Source: Candidatus Mycobacterium wuenschmannii (GTDB lineage Bacteria > Actinomycetota > Actinomycetes > Mycobacteriales > Mycobacteriaceae). Taken from it: a stretch of DNA of 64,000 nt. Below the pieces are notes generated by a model that worked only from the letters and a program-made list of their open reading frames with translations, had not been told where the DNA came from and did not search any database. A program made the position numbers and the translations under genes. Location of the stretch: positions 186,001 through 250,000 of the forward strand of contig NZ_CP126981.1 in NCBI RefSeq assembly GCF_030252325.1, read 5' to 3'. Each line of letters starts with the position of its first letter. Positions within the stretch are counted from its first letter, which is position 1. This document shows, piece by piece, positions 28,024 to 36,648 of the stretch.

Positions 28024-28985
28024 CAGGCGGCACCGAATCTGCGATCACCCGCTGACGCCGATTGCGACAGACGCGCCCGCCACGACCGGATCAGCCCGGC
28101 GCCGGCGACGCGTAGCCGCCGCCCGTTGCCGACCGTCGCGCGCTGGGTGAACACGGCGAAGTCGCTGGCCTCGATGCGATCCAGGATCTCCGAGTACAGC
28201 GTCAGAGCGACCGCGACGCACGGCCGAGAACGCGCCTCCAGCATCGGGACACCCTCGGCAGCGAATCGGTAGACCTGCCGGGCGATCTCGTGCTGCTCGG
28301 CCAGCGCGTTGCGCACCCGAAGGTCGGTGCGCCGGTTGTGATGGCACCACATCAGGACGTCGCGATCGACACCGTGGACGGCCAGTTCGTCGGCCGGCAG
28401 GTAGACGCGTCCGCGGACCAGGTCCTCGTCGATGTCCCGCAGGAAATTCGTCAGCTGGAACGCGCGGCCCAGCGCCGCCGCGTGCGGGGCGGCCTCCGGC
28501 TGCGCCGAGACGGTGCCCAGGATCGGAAGTACTTGCAGGCCAATCGCTTCCGCGGAGCCTTTCATGTAAAGGTTGATCGCGTCGCGGTCCGGATAGTCGG
28601 TGATCGTGAGGTCCATCCGCATCGACGTCAAGAAATCGTCGAACAGGTCGTCGGCGATCTGATAGCGCTTTGCCGTATGCCGCACGGCCGCCAGCACCGG
28701 ATTGCTCGGGTGTTCCACGGGGGAGAAGTACTGGTCGGACAACTGCTTCAGGCGGGCCGCCCGGGTCGGGGTGTCCAGCGACGGATCGAAGTCGTCGAGA
28801 ATGTCGTCGGCGTAGCGCGCGAAGCCGTACAGCGCGTGAATCGGCGGGCGCTGGTCCGGGGCGAGCAGACGCGTCGCCAGGAAGAAGGTGCGACCGTGCG
28901 CGGCGTTCAGGGTGCGGCACCGTTGGTAGGCGCCCCGCAGTTCCGGGTCGTCGATGCCGGCCGCGGTCAGTTCGGTGCGGATCAT
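28023..28985 (-). CDS. crtB: Phytoene synthase
   Basis: Condenses two geranylgeranyl-PP into phytoene. The 320-residue protein has both Asp-rich metal-binding sites, RYADDILDDFD and NFLRDIDEDLVRGRVYLP, and the LYGFARYADD segment. The start at ATG 28985 overlaps crtI by four bases. The frame that runs to 29507 upstream lies antiparallel in content to crtI and is not coding. Length and motifs are normal for the family. Confidence 0.95.
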   Translation of the reverse strand: MIRTELTAAGIDDPELRGAYQRCRTLNAAHGRTFFLATRLLAPDQRPPIHALYGFARYADDILDDFDPSLDTPTRAARLKQLSDQYFSPVEHPSNPVLAAVRHTAKRYQIADDLFDDFLTSMRMDLTITDYPDRDAINLYMKGSAEAIGLQVLPILGTVSAQPEAAPHAAALGRAFQLTNFLRDIDEDLVRGRVYLPADELAVHGVDRDVLMWCHHNRRTDLRVRNALAEQHEIARQVYRFAAEGVPMLEARSRPCVAVALTLYSEILDRIEASDFAVFTQRATVGNGRRLRVAGAGLIRSWRARLSQSASAGDRRFGAA

Positions 28986-30511
28986 GAGTGACCCGATTTC
29001 GTGATGACGGTTCGGTTCGCCCCCTGGTCGATGCCGGTGACGCGGTCGGCGGCCAGCCGGCCGGAGATCATCGCGGTGGGCACCCCGACCCCGGGCACCG
29101 TCGACGATCCGGCCAGCACCGCGTTGTCGATGCCACGGACCGTGTTGGCGGGGCGGAACGGCCCGGTCTGGGCGAAGGTGTGCGCCAACGAGAACGGCGT
29201 CCCGGCGATCATGCCCTGCGCCGCCCAGTCCTCTGGGTTGACGACGTGCAACACCTCGGCGCCGTCGCGGAAGCCCGGAATGAGCCGGGCGCCAACGGTA
29301 TCGATGAGTTGTTCGGTGTAGCTGTCCCCGATGTGCGACCAGTCGACCGAGCCGCGCTCGAGGTTCGGGGCGGGGGCCAGCACATAGAACAACTCGTGGT
29401 CGCGCGGGGCCAGGCTGGGATCGCTCGCCGTCGGGCGCGTGACGAGCAGAGACGGGTCGCGCATCAGCCGGCCGTCGCGGATGATGTCGGTGAACGTCTG
29501 ATCCCACTCGTCGCCGAAGATGATGTTGTGGTGCGCCAGAACAGGATTCGTCGACTGGGGCTGACGGCGGCCGACATGCACGACGACGGCCGACGGCGCA
29601 GGCCGCAGGCGGCCGAAGCGTCGCGGCTTGCGGTCCAGCAGTGCATAGGTCGTGGGCAGCTCGGTGGTCAGCACCACCGCGTCGCAGGCAATGCGGTCTT
29701 CGGTGTCGGTGAGCACGGCGTTGACCCGGCCGCCTGCGCGCTCCAGGCCGGTGACTGACGCGCCGTAGACGAAGCGCACGCCGGCATCGGTCGCCGCGGC
29801 GGCCAGCGCGTCAGGCAGCGCCCGCATGCCGCCGCGCGGGAAGTAGACCCCCGAGATGGTGTCCATGTAGGCGATGACCGCGTAGACCGCCAACGCTTTC
29901 CGTGGTGCGACACCGGCGTACAGCGACTGGAACGTGAAGACCCGGCGCAGCCGGGGGTCGGAGATGTAGCGGTTCACCATGGTGTCCCACTTGCGGAATC
30001 CACCCAGGGCCGTCAGGCGTGCCAATTGCGGATTGACCAGTCCCAGCGGGGAATCGAAGTTCTCGGCGATGAATCCGTTGAACTCGGTCTGATACAGCCG
30101 GGTCAGCCAATCGCGAAGCCTGCGGTAGCCCTGCGCGTCGGCGTCGCCCGCGAATTGTGCGACGGCGTCCGCCATCAGGTCCGCGTCACTGTGCACGTCA
30201 AGGCTGCTGCCGTCGGCGAACTGCGCGCGATAGGCGGGATCGACCGGCATCAGATCCAAATGGCCCGAACGGCTTTCGCCGACCGCGGCCAAGGCCTCGT
30301 CGATGATGTCGGGCATGGTGAGCACGGTTGGGCCGGTGTCGAGCTGGTAGCCGTGGATGTCCTTGCGGCCGGCCCGGCCGCCCGGCCAGTCCTCGCGCTC
30401 GACGACGATCACCTCGCGACCGCGACCGGCGAGATGCAGCGCCGCGGTCAGCCCGGCCAGGCCGGCGCCCACGACGACGACGCGGTTGTTGAGACCCTGC
30501 ACGCTGCGCAT
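28982..30511 (-). CDS. crtI: Phytoene desaturase (CrtI type)
   Basis: FAD enzyme that carries out successive desaturations of phytoene to lycopene. The 509-residue protein has the N-terminal FAD motif VVVVGAGLAGLTAALHLAGRG, VEREDWPGGRAG, the GPTVLTMPDI segment and the C-terminal CrtI signature region NAVLAGSSTVPGVGVPTAMISGR. ATG 30511 shares one base with the crtE stop and is the natural start after the operon's coupling pattern. It is distinct from crtU, which uses the same fold for ring aromatisation. Confidence 0.95.
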   Translation of the reverse strand: MRSVQGLNNRVVVVGAGLAGLTAALHLAGRGREVIVVEREDWPGGRAGRKDIHGYQLDTGPTVLTMPDIIDEALAAVGESRSGHLDLMPVDPAYRAQFADGSSLDVHSDADLMADAVAQFAGDADAQGYRRLRDWLTRLYQTEFNGFIAENFDSPLGLVNPQLARLTALGGFRKWDTMVNRYISDPRLRRVFTFQSLYAGVAPRKALAVYAVIAYMDTISGVYFPRGGMRALPDALAAAATDAGVRFVYGASVTGLERAGGRVNAVLTDTEDRIACDAVVLTTELPTTYALLDRKPRRFGRLRPAPSAVVVHVGRRQPQSTNPVLAHHNIIFGDEWDQTFTDIIRDGRLMRDPSLLVTRPTASDPSLAPRDHELFYVLAPAPNLERGSVDWSHIGDSYTEQLIDTVGARLIPGFRDGAEVLHVVNPEDWAAQGMIAGTPFSLAHTFAQTGPFRPANTVRGIDNAVLAGSSTVPGVGVPTAMISGRLAADRVTGIDQGANRTVITKSGHS

Positions 30512-31647
30512 CAGTCGGTGCGCTCCGTGCAGACGGCGGCCATGTTCGTCAACGCCGCCCGCACCGGGTCGGCGATGCGCAGCTGATCGAGTTCGTCGAG
30601 CGCCGCGGTGACACGGTGGGTGATGGTGTCCTCGATCCACTGGACAGCACCGGTGGTGACGATCAGATTCCGCCAGCGCTCGATCGCGCCGGCGTCGAGG
30701 TCGCCGGCGTTCATCAGCTCGGTCAGCTGGCGACGCGTCAGCGGGTCGGCCAATTGGTGCGCGGCGACCACCACGCTGGTGGCTTTGCGCTCGATCAGGT
30801 CCTGCCCGTCGGGTTTGCCCGTCACCGCCTGCTCGCCGAACACGCCCAGCAGGTCGTCGCGCAACTGGAAGGCCTCGCCGACGGCCTCGCCGTAGCGCCC
30901 GAGGCCCGTCACCGTGCGGTCGCTACAGCCGCTCATCGCGGCGCCGATCTCCAGCGGCCGGCGCACGGTGTAGTTGCCGGACTTTCGTCGGGCCACCTCC
31001 AGCACGGTGTCCATCGAGGGCAGGTCGCGGACATCGTTTGCCAGATCGGCGAATTGGCCCACGGCGAGCTCGGTGCGCATCGCGTCGTAGCGCGGCCACG
31101 CCTGTTGCAGACTGCGGTGCTCTACGCCGCTCTCCCGCAGCATCTGCTCGGCCCAGATCAGGCAGAGGTCGCCCAGCAGGATCGCGGCCGATTCGCCGAA
31201 CCGTTCGGGCGGGCCGGACAGCTTGCGGTTGCGATGCCATTGACTGAACTGGAGGTGGGCGGACGGGCGTCCGCGTCGTGAGGCCGCGGCGTCCATCACG
31301 TCGTCCTGGAGCAGCGCGAACGCGTGCAGCAGTTCCAATCCGGCCGATGCGAACAGTGCCTCGTCGCTGTCTGCGGCGCCGGCGAGCCAACCGAGGTACA
31401 TGAACGTCGACCGCAGGCACTTGCCGTCGGCCACGAAGTTCACCAGGATGTCGCCGGCCACTTCCACGCCGGACTCGGCCAGTTCGGCGGTGCACCGACC
31501 GGCGACGAACTCCTTGAGATGCTCGAGTACCTTGCGGCGCAGCTCAATTCGCCACTCGTGGAACGTGGCAGGGTCAGACCAGGACTGCTGATCGCGCCCA
31601 GCGGATACCGCCGAGGGAGCCAACGAGAGTGCACGCACCTCGCCCAC
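30511..31647 (-). CDS. crtE: Geranylgeranyl diphosphate synthase (polyprenyl synthetase)
   Basis: First gene of the carotenoid operon. The 378-residue trans-prenyltransferase has the first Asp-rich motif as LLQDDVMDAA (DDVMD) and the second as QLRDDLLGVFG, where the last Asp is replaced by Gly, as in several actinobacterial GGPP synthases. KATSVVVAAH and GKCLRSTFMYLGW are further family segments. The start is GTG 31647; GTG 31638 is an alternative. The 189-base region to the divergent gene holds an operator-like motif. Confidence 0.92.
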   Translation of the reverse strand: MGEVRALSLAPSAVSAGRDQQSWSDPATFHEWRIELRRKVLEHLKEFVAGRCTAELAESGVEVAGDILVNFVADGKCLRSTFMYLGWLAGAADSDEALFASAGLELLHAFALLQDDVMDAAASRRGRPSAHLQFSQWHRNRKLSGPPERFGESAAILLGDLCLIWAEQMLRESGVEHRSLQQAWPRYDAMRTELAVGQFADLANDVRDLPSMDTVLEVARRKSGNYTVRRPLEIGAAMSGCSDRTVTGLGRYGEAVGEAFQLRDDLLGVFGEQAVTGKPDGQDLIERKATSVVVAAHQLADPLTRRQLTELMNAGDLDAGAIERWRNLIVTTGAVQWIEDTITHRVTAALDELDQLRIADPVRAALTNMAAVCTERTD

Positions 31648-31760
31648 TTAGGCCCCTCTCGAACGGTTGGGACGCCGCAAACCCCTACGGTTCGGACTCA
31701 CGCGCTATACCTCCCACGCGGTCAAGACAAACACGTTCGTCCTGCCGATGGCAGGTTCGC

Positions 31761-31789
31761 TTCACAAGATTAACCATTAACTTACTGAA
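31761..31789. promoter_or_regulatory. Candidate MarR operator upstream of crtE
   Basis: The core TTAACCATTAACTTACTGAA (31770-31789) matches the tspO-marR core in 14 of 20 positions, and an outer TTCA at 31761 has the same 9-base offset as there. Together they form a TTCA-N21-TGAA near-palindrome. It lies about 115 bases before the crtE GTG and 48 before the divergent gene. Confidence 0.65.
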
Positions 31790-31836
31790 CATATCGTCAC
31801 GTCGCCAGCGGAGGCCACCGCCCTAGGGTGGGTGCC

Positions 31837-32460
31837 ATGACCGCAGCCCAACGTGAACGAAGCGCGCTCGTTTCTACATTTCGCCAGGTGGGCCCCCTTG
31901 CGCCCACACTCTGCGAGGGATGGAACACCACCGATCTGGCCGCTCACCTGGTGGTTCGTGAGCGCCGACTGGACGCGACGGCGGGGATCGCCGTGCCGTT
32001 CCTTGCCGACTACACCGCGAAGGTGCAGGACAAGACGGCGCAATCGAACAGTTGGGAGGCGCTGGTGGAACTCGTGGCGACCGGTCCGCCGATCTACTCG
32101 CCGTTCAAGTTGCTCGATCCGGTTGCCAACCTGGGTGAGATGTTCATTCACCACGAGGATGTCCGCCGCGCGGTCGACGGCTGGCAGCCCCGGGAGCTCG
32201 ACGCGACCACCACGAGCCGGTTGCGCCGCCAGCTCGGCCTGATGAGCCGGCTGATGTTGAGCAAAATGCCCGCCCAGGTGGTGCTGCAGACGGCCGCTGG
32301 AGAGCGGATCGCCCGCGTCGGGCGCGGTGACGTGGTGACGATCACGGGCGAACCGCAGGAGCTGCTGCTGTTTGTGGCGGGCCGGGACGCCGTGCGGGTC
32401 GAGTTCGACGGCGACGCCGGCGCTGTCGCGGCGGTGCGCTCGGCGCCCCGCGGCCTCTAG
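31837..32460 (+). CDS. TIGR03085-family metal-binding (DinB/MDMPI-like) protein
   Basis: A 207-residue protein of the actinobacterial TIGR03085 family, related to mycothiol-dependent maleylpyruvate isomerase N-terminal domains. It has the family opening RSALVSTFRQVGPLAPTLCEGWNTTDLAAHLVVRE, with a metal-ligand His in the helix and a second His cluster in FIHHEDVRRA. Biochemical role is unknown. ATG 31837 is preferred to GTG 31828. It is divergent from crtE and its stop overlaps the next, convergent gene by four bases. Confidence 0.87.
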   Translation: MTAAQRERSALVSTFRQVGPLAPTLCEGWNTTDLAAHLVVRERRLDATAGIAVPFLADYTAKVQDKTAQSNSWEALVELVATGPPIYSPFKLLDPVANLGEMFIHHEDVRRAVDGWQPRELDATTTSRLRRQLGLMSRLMLSKMPAQVVLQTAAGERIARVGRGDVVTITGEPQELLLFVAGRDAVRVEFDGDAGAVAAVRSAPRGL

Positions 32461-33809
32461 CCGCGCCCCAGCAGATGCCGCAGCGTCTGGTCCAGATCGG
32501 GGCGGCGAAAGCGGAACTCGGCCTCCAGTAAACGGGCGGGCAGCACGCGCTGATTCGCCAACGCGAGCTCACGCGCACCCTGCTCGCCGAGCAGCACCTT
32601 GGGACCCAATGGCGGCACCGGCAGCAGAGCGGGTCGGTGCAGCACATGAGCCAGGACGTGGGTGTAGTCGACGTTGCGGACGGGTTCGGCCGCCACCGCG
32701 TTGACCGGTCCGGACAGCTCGGCGTCCCACAGCGCGCGGTGGTAGACGTCCACGAGGTCGTCGATGCCGATCCAGGAGAACCACTGTCGACCGCTGCCTA
32801 GTCGGCCGCCCAATCCGGCGGCGAACAGCGGCCGCAACAGCTTCAGCGTCCCGCCGGCGGGGGATTGCACTATTCCGGTGCGCACCTTGACCACTCGGAT
32901 GCCGGCCTGCTCGGCGGGCGCCGTGGCATCCTCCCAGTCGGCCACCACGTCGGCCAGAAAACCGTCGCCGCGTTCGCTGGTCTCGGTCAGCGTCTCCTCG
33001 CCCCGGTCATAGCCGTAGAAGCCGATCGCCGACGCGTTGACCAGCACCTTGGGCCCGTTGGTGGTCTGGGCGATCAGCTCGGCCAGGCGACGGGTCGGCC
33101 CGATCCGGCTGTCCCGGATCGCGGCGCGGTGGTCGTCGGTGAAACGGCCGGCGATCGAGGCGCCCGCGAGGTGGACCACCGCGTCGACGCCGTCCAGCAG
33201 TTCCGGGCTGGGATCGTCCGGATTCCATTGCCGCTCATCGGGTTTCGTGGTCGAATGCCGCACGAGTCGGATCACCCGGTGCCCACCGGTGGACAGGAAT
33301 GCGGCCAGTTGCGCACCGACCAGTCCGGAGGCCCCGGTGACCGCGACCGTGATCGGCTCAAGACCGTGCGTGGCCGCCTCCCGGTGTGCGGCGAAGTCGT
33401 CGGCGAGTTGCTGGTGCCGGTAGCGGAACATCGACCGCAGCGCGGCGGCGGGAACCGGGGTGTCGACGCGGTCAATCACCCGCGTCTGGTTGCCGTCGAC
33501 CTCCTCGAAGTCATGGGTGTGCCGCCAGCGCACCGCCAGTTTGGCAGGTAGTGACGCCAGCCCGTCGGACCCGATCTGGTCTACGAACCGGCGCGGCGGG
33601 TCGTAGCCGTCCGGCTGGTGATCGGCGACCCAGCGCAGACCGCCCGGCAGGCCGAGTTCGGCCCGTCCGCTCTCCAGCGAGTCCGCCTCGGCGATCAACT
33701 TCATCGGCGACCACGGCGGGGTCAGGCGGGTGAACGCGCCGGGCCGGGCATGCCATTCGAAGACGTCGTAGATGGGTGCATCGATAACGCTCGAGTACTC
33801 AATTCCCAT
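32457..33809 (-). CDS. SRPBCC-TIGR01777 fusion (SulA-like NAD-dependent epimerase family)
   Basis: A 450-residue two-domain protein. Residues 1-150 are an SRPBCC/START-like domain (YSSVIDAPIYDVFEWHARPGAFTRLTPPW). The remainder is a TIGR01777 Rossmann domain: VAVTGASGLVGAQLAAFLSTGGHRV, VVHLAGASIAGRFTDDH, VNASAIGFYG and a DUF1731-like C-terminus with VLLGEQGARELALANQRVLP. Substrate is unknown. ATG 33809 is the natural start; upstream frame to 34766 overlaps the glycosyltransferase gene and is a shadow. Confidence 0.9.
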   Translation of the reverse strand: MGIEYSSVIDAPIYDVFEWHARPGAFTRLTPPWSPMKLIAEADSLESGRAELGLPGGLRWVADHQPDGYDPPRRFVDQIGSDGLASLPAKLAVRWRHTHDFEEVDGNQTRVIDRVDTPVPAAALRSMFRYRHQQLADDFAAHREAATHGLEPITVAVTGASGLVGAQLAAFLSTGGHRVIRLVRHSTTKPDERQWNPDDPSPELLDGVDAVVHLAGASIAGRFTDDHRAAIRDSRIGPTRRLAELIAQTTNGPKVLVNASAIGFYGYDRGEETLTETSERGDGFLADVVADWEDATAPAEQAGIRVVKVRTGIVQSPAGGTLKLLRPLFAAGLGGRLGSGRQWFSWIGIDDLVDVYHRALWDAELSGPVNAVAAEPVRNVDYTHVLAHVLHRPALLPVPPLGPKVLLGEQGARELALANQRVLPARLLEAEFRFRRPDLDQTLRHLLGRG

Positions 33810-33835
33810 GACGCCGACGGTACCCGCGTGGGTTG

Positions 33836-35080
33836 CTAGCGATCCGGCAGCGCGTGCTCGACGATCGGTAACCGCGGAAGGGGTTGGCGCTCGGCGCGCT
33901 TGGCGGCCAGATAGACCTGCGCGGTCTCGTCGGCCACCGTGTGCCAATCGAAGTCCGATGTGAGGCGCTCGCGGGCGGCCTGCGCCCGGCGCTGGGCCGC
34001 GGCCGGGTCGTCGAGCACCGTGATGACGGCCTTGGCGAGCCGGGCCACGTCGCGCGGCGGGTAGGACATCCCGGTCTCGCCGTCGATCACCGCCTCGCCG
34101 AGGCCGCCGATGTTCGACGTCACCAGTGGGGTGCCGGCGGCGGCGGCCTCCAGTGCCGCGAGGCCGAACGGCTCGTAGTGGCTGGGCAGCACCGCGGCGT
34201 CGGCGCGATGCAGCGCGGCCAGCAGGTCGTCGTGGTCCAAGCGGCCGACGAAGTGAGTTGCCTTGAGCACCTTGTGTTTTCGGGCTTGCTCGACGAGCCA
34301 GGCGTGCTGGGTGCCTTCGCCCGCGACGGTCAGCGTGGTGCCGGGGTGGGCGCGGCGGATCCGCGGCAGTGCGGCGATCGCCTCGTGCACGCCCTTCTCG
34401 TATTCCAGCCGGCCGACGTACAGCAGTTCCGGTGGGCCGGTGCGTGGCGCGCGGCGGGCGAATGGCCAACGCTGCGCTTCGATTCCGTTGCGGATCACGG
34501 TCGTCTCGGCGAGGCCGGGGCCGAACAGTTCGGTGATCTCGTCGCTCATCGAATGCGAGCAGGCGATGAGCGAGTCGGATTCGCGCACCAGCCACGACTC
34601 GACGGCATGCACCTGCCGGCTGATCGATCCGGACACCCATCCCGAGTGCCGGCCGGCCTCGGTCGCGTGGATGGTGGAAACCATTGGCACGTCGTGGAAT
34701 TCGGCCAGCGCGATGGCGGGGTGCGCGACCAACCAGTCGTGTGCGTGCACGACGTCGGGTCGCCACAGGTCGTCGCCGCGCCGCCCTCTGATCGAGAGTC
34801 CGGCCCGGACCATCGCGTGCCCCATTGCCAGCGTCCAGGCCATCATGTCGGTGCCGAAGGCGAACTCGTGCGGGTCCTGGGCGGCGGCGACAACCCGGAC
34901 GTCCTCGTTGATTTCGTCCGACGACGGGTGGGTGCTGGGGTCGGTGCCGGTCGGTCGGCGGGACAACACCACGACCTCATGACCGGCCGCAGCGAGCGCG
35001 GTCGACAGGTGATGGACGTGGCGGCCGAGTCCGCCGATCACCACCGGTGGGTACTCCCACGACACCATCAGGATCTTCAT
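33836..35080 (-). CDS. Alpha-(1->4)-glucosyltransferase (Rv3032-like, GT4)
   Basis: Retaining GT-B glycosyltransferase that elongates the alpha-1,4-glucan of 6-O-methylglucose lipopolysaccharide and contributes to glycogen/glucan in mycobacteria. The 414-residue protein starts ILMVSWEYPPVVIGGLGRHV, the glycine-rich donor-binding loop, and has LLYVGRLEYEKGVHEAI and the EX7E motif EPFGLAALEAAAAGTPLV. It overlaps the preceding GH57 gene by four bases (ATGA at its start; the GH57 stop). Order Rv3032-Rv3031-Rv3030 is conserved. Confidence 0.93.
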   Translation of the reverse strand: MKILMVSWEYPPVVIGGLGRHVHHLSTALAAAGHEVVVLSRRPTGTDPSTHPSSDEINEDVRVVAAAQDPHEFAFGTDMMAWTLAMGHAMVRAGLSIRGRRGDDLWRPDVVHAHDWLVAHPAIALAEFHDVPMVSTIHATEAGRHSGWVSGSISRQVHAVESWLVRESDSLIACSHSMSDEITELFGPGLAETTVIRNGIEAQRWPFARRAPRTGPPELLYVGRLEYEKGVHEAIAALPRIRRAHPGTTLTVAGEGTQHAWLVEQARKHKVLKATHFVGRLDHDDLLAALHRADAAVLPSHYEPFGLAALEAAAAGTPLVTSNIGGLGEAVIDGETGMSYPPRDVARLAKAVITVLDDPAAAQRRAQAARERLTSDFDWHTVADETAQVYLAAKRAERQPLPRLPIVEHALPDR

Positions 35081-36648
35081 CGCGGCAGCCTCCGGGCATC
35101 GAGAGCGCCGAACAGACCGTCGGCCCGGTTCCAGCCGTCGGCCAGTCGCTGGGCCGCCTCGCGGCGACCCGACGCCAGCGCGCCGGCGATCTCCCGGGTG
35201 GCGTGGGCGTGCAGATGCGCCCGGTAACGGGCGTAGTCGGCGGCGGAGTCTTTGCTCACCATGAACGGCCAGTCGCTGGACACCGTGAGCAGGGTTTCAC
35301 GCAGGATCTGGTCGGCGATGTGGTCGCGGGGCGTCGGCCCGTCCAGTGACGCCGTCTGCGCCAACGCCTTGTCGACGGTGGACAAGGCGGTGTCGACCAC
35401 CTCCGCGTTGAGATGCACCAGATCGGCGACCTTGTCGCCGGACCAAACCTGCCAGTCCTTGCCGGAACCCCAAGAGCTGGGCGGCAATTCGACGGCGCTA
35501 CCGACGAACCCCTCGGCCGCTGCGTCGCTCAGCGTGCCGACCCGGACGCCCGCCTTCGGCAGGGCCCGCAGCACGCGTTCGAGCCAGGCTGGACCCTCGT
35601 ACCACCAATGGCCGAACAGTTCGGTGTCGAACGCCGCGACCACGTGCGCGGGTCGCCCGATGCGTTCGGACTCCGACAACAAGCGGCGCCGGACCACGTC
35701 GACGAAGTCCGCGACATGGTTGTCGATGGCATGGTCGGCGCGCTCCGGCTCGTACGGGGCCTTCTTGTCCGACGGCACGTTGCGGCCGGTGACGCGCGCC
35801 GGTTTGAGGCCGGTGCGGTGGTCGTAGGTGTGGAAGTCCCGGTAGGCCGCGTGGCCGGGGTAGCCCGACTTCGGCGACCAGACGCGGTAGCTCACCTGCA
35901 GGTCGCGCCCGAACGCGATGACCTGCGAGTCGCCGACCGGGCGGCCCAGCGCGGTGTCGCCGTGCAGAGACGGGCCGTCGACCATGAAGTGCCCGACGCC
36001 GGCGGTCGCATAGTCGTGTTCCATGCCTGGGGCGTACGCGCATTCGGGCGCCCAGATGCCAGTCGGCGTGTGCGACAACCGCTGTCGGGCATCGGCCAGC
36101 CCTTCGCGCAGCGCGAATTCGCGCAGCCGCGGATTGAGCAACGGCTGGAACGGGTGGGCCAGTGGGCCGCCGAGCAGTTCGACGGTGCCCGCGTCGATCA
36201 GTCGTCGCAGTAGCGGGCTGGCGCCGTGACGCCACTCGGTGGTGAAGTCGTCGAGGGCCTGTTCGGTCTCGGCCATCTCGCGAATGCCGAAGGCGCGCAA
36301 TGCCTCCGGGGCGGAGGCGGGGGACCCGCCGGTGAGGTCCCCGGGCCGCAGGCTGGCGGCCTCGGCGGCGCGCAGGTGCCAGTTGGCCAGCCAATGATGC
36401 ATTCCGTCGAGGCAATACGGGTCGTCGAGCTGAGCCATCACGACCGGGGTGACGCCCAGCGTGATCAGCCGGTGCCGGTCCTCGTCGGCCAGTCGGCGCA
36501 GCACACGCAGCAACGGCAGATAGGACGCTGCCCACGACTGATACAGCCATTCCTCGCCGACCGGCCAGCGGCCGTGATGTGCCAGCCACGGCAGGTGGGT
36601 GTGCAGCACCAGGGTGAAGAGCCCCGGCACCGGCTCGCGAGCCGTCAC
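35077..36648 (-). CDS. GH57 1,4-alpha-glucan branching enzyme (Rv3031-like)
   Basis: A 523-residue family 57 glycoside hydrolase. It begins PGLFTLVLHTHLPWLAHHGRWPVGEEWLYQSW, the HTHLP motif of GH57. The candidate nucleophile Glu is in TGIWAPECAYAPG and the acid/base Asp in VAAFDTELFGHWWYEGP. Such enzymes make alpha-1,6 branches; in mycobacteria Rv3031 is assigned to methylglucose lipopolysaccharide assembly. GTG 36648 overlaps the Rv3030-like stop by four bases (GTGA). The frame extending to 37584 is not coding. Confidence 0.92.
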   Translation of the reverse strand: MTAREPVPGLFTLVLHTHLPWLAHHGRWPVGEEWLYQSWAASYLPLLRVLRRLADEDRHRLITLGVTPVVMAQLDDPYCLDGMHHWLANWHLRAAEAASLRPGDLTGGSPASAPEALRAFGIREMAETEQALDDFTTEWRHGASPLLRRLIDAGTVELLGGPLAHPFQPLLNPRLREFALREGLADARQRLSHTPTGIWAPECAYAPGMEHDYATAGVGHFMVDGPSLHGDTALGRPVGDSQVIAFGRDLQVSYRVWSPKSGYPGHAAYRDFHTYDHRTGLKPARVTGRNVPSDKKAPYEPERADHAIDNHVADFVDVVRRRLLSESERIGRPAHVVAAFDTELFGHWWYEGPAWLERVLRALPKAGVRVGTLSDAAAEGFVGSAVELPPSSWGSGKDWQVWSGDKVADLVHLNAEVVDTALSTVDKALAQTASLDGPTPRDHIADQILRETLLTVSSDWPFMVSKDSAADYARYRAHLHAHATREIAGALASGRREAAQRLADGWNRADGLFGALDARRLPR

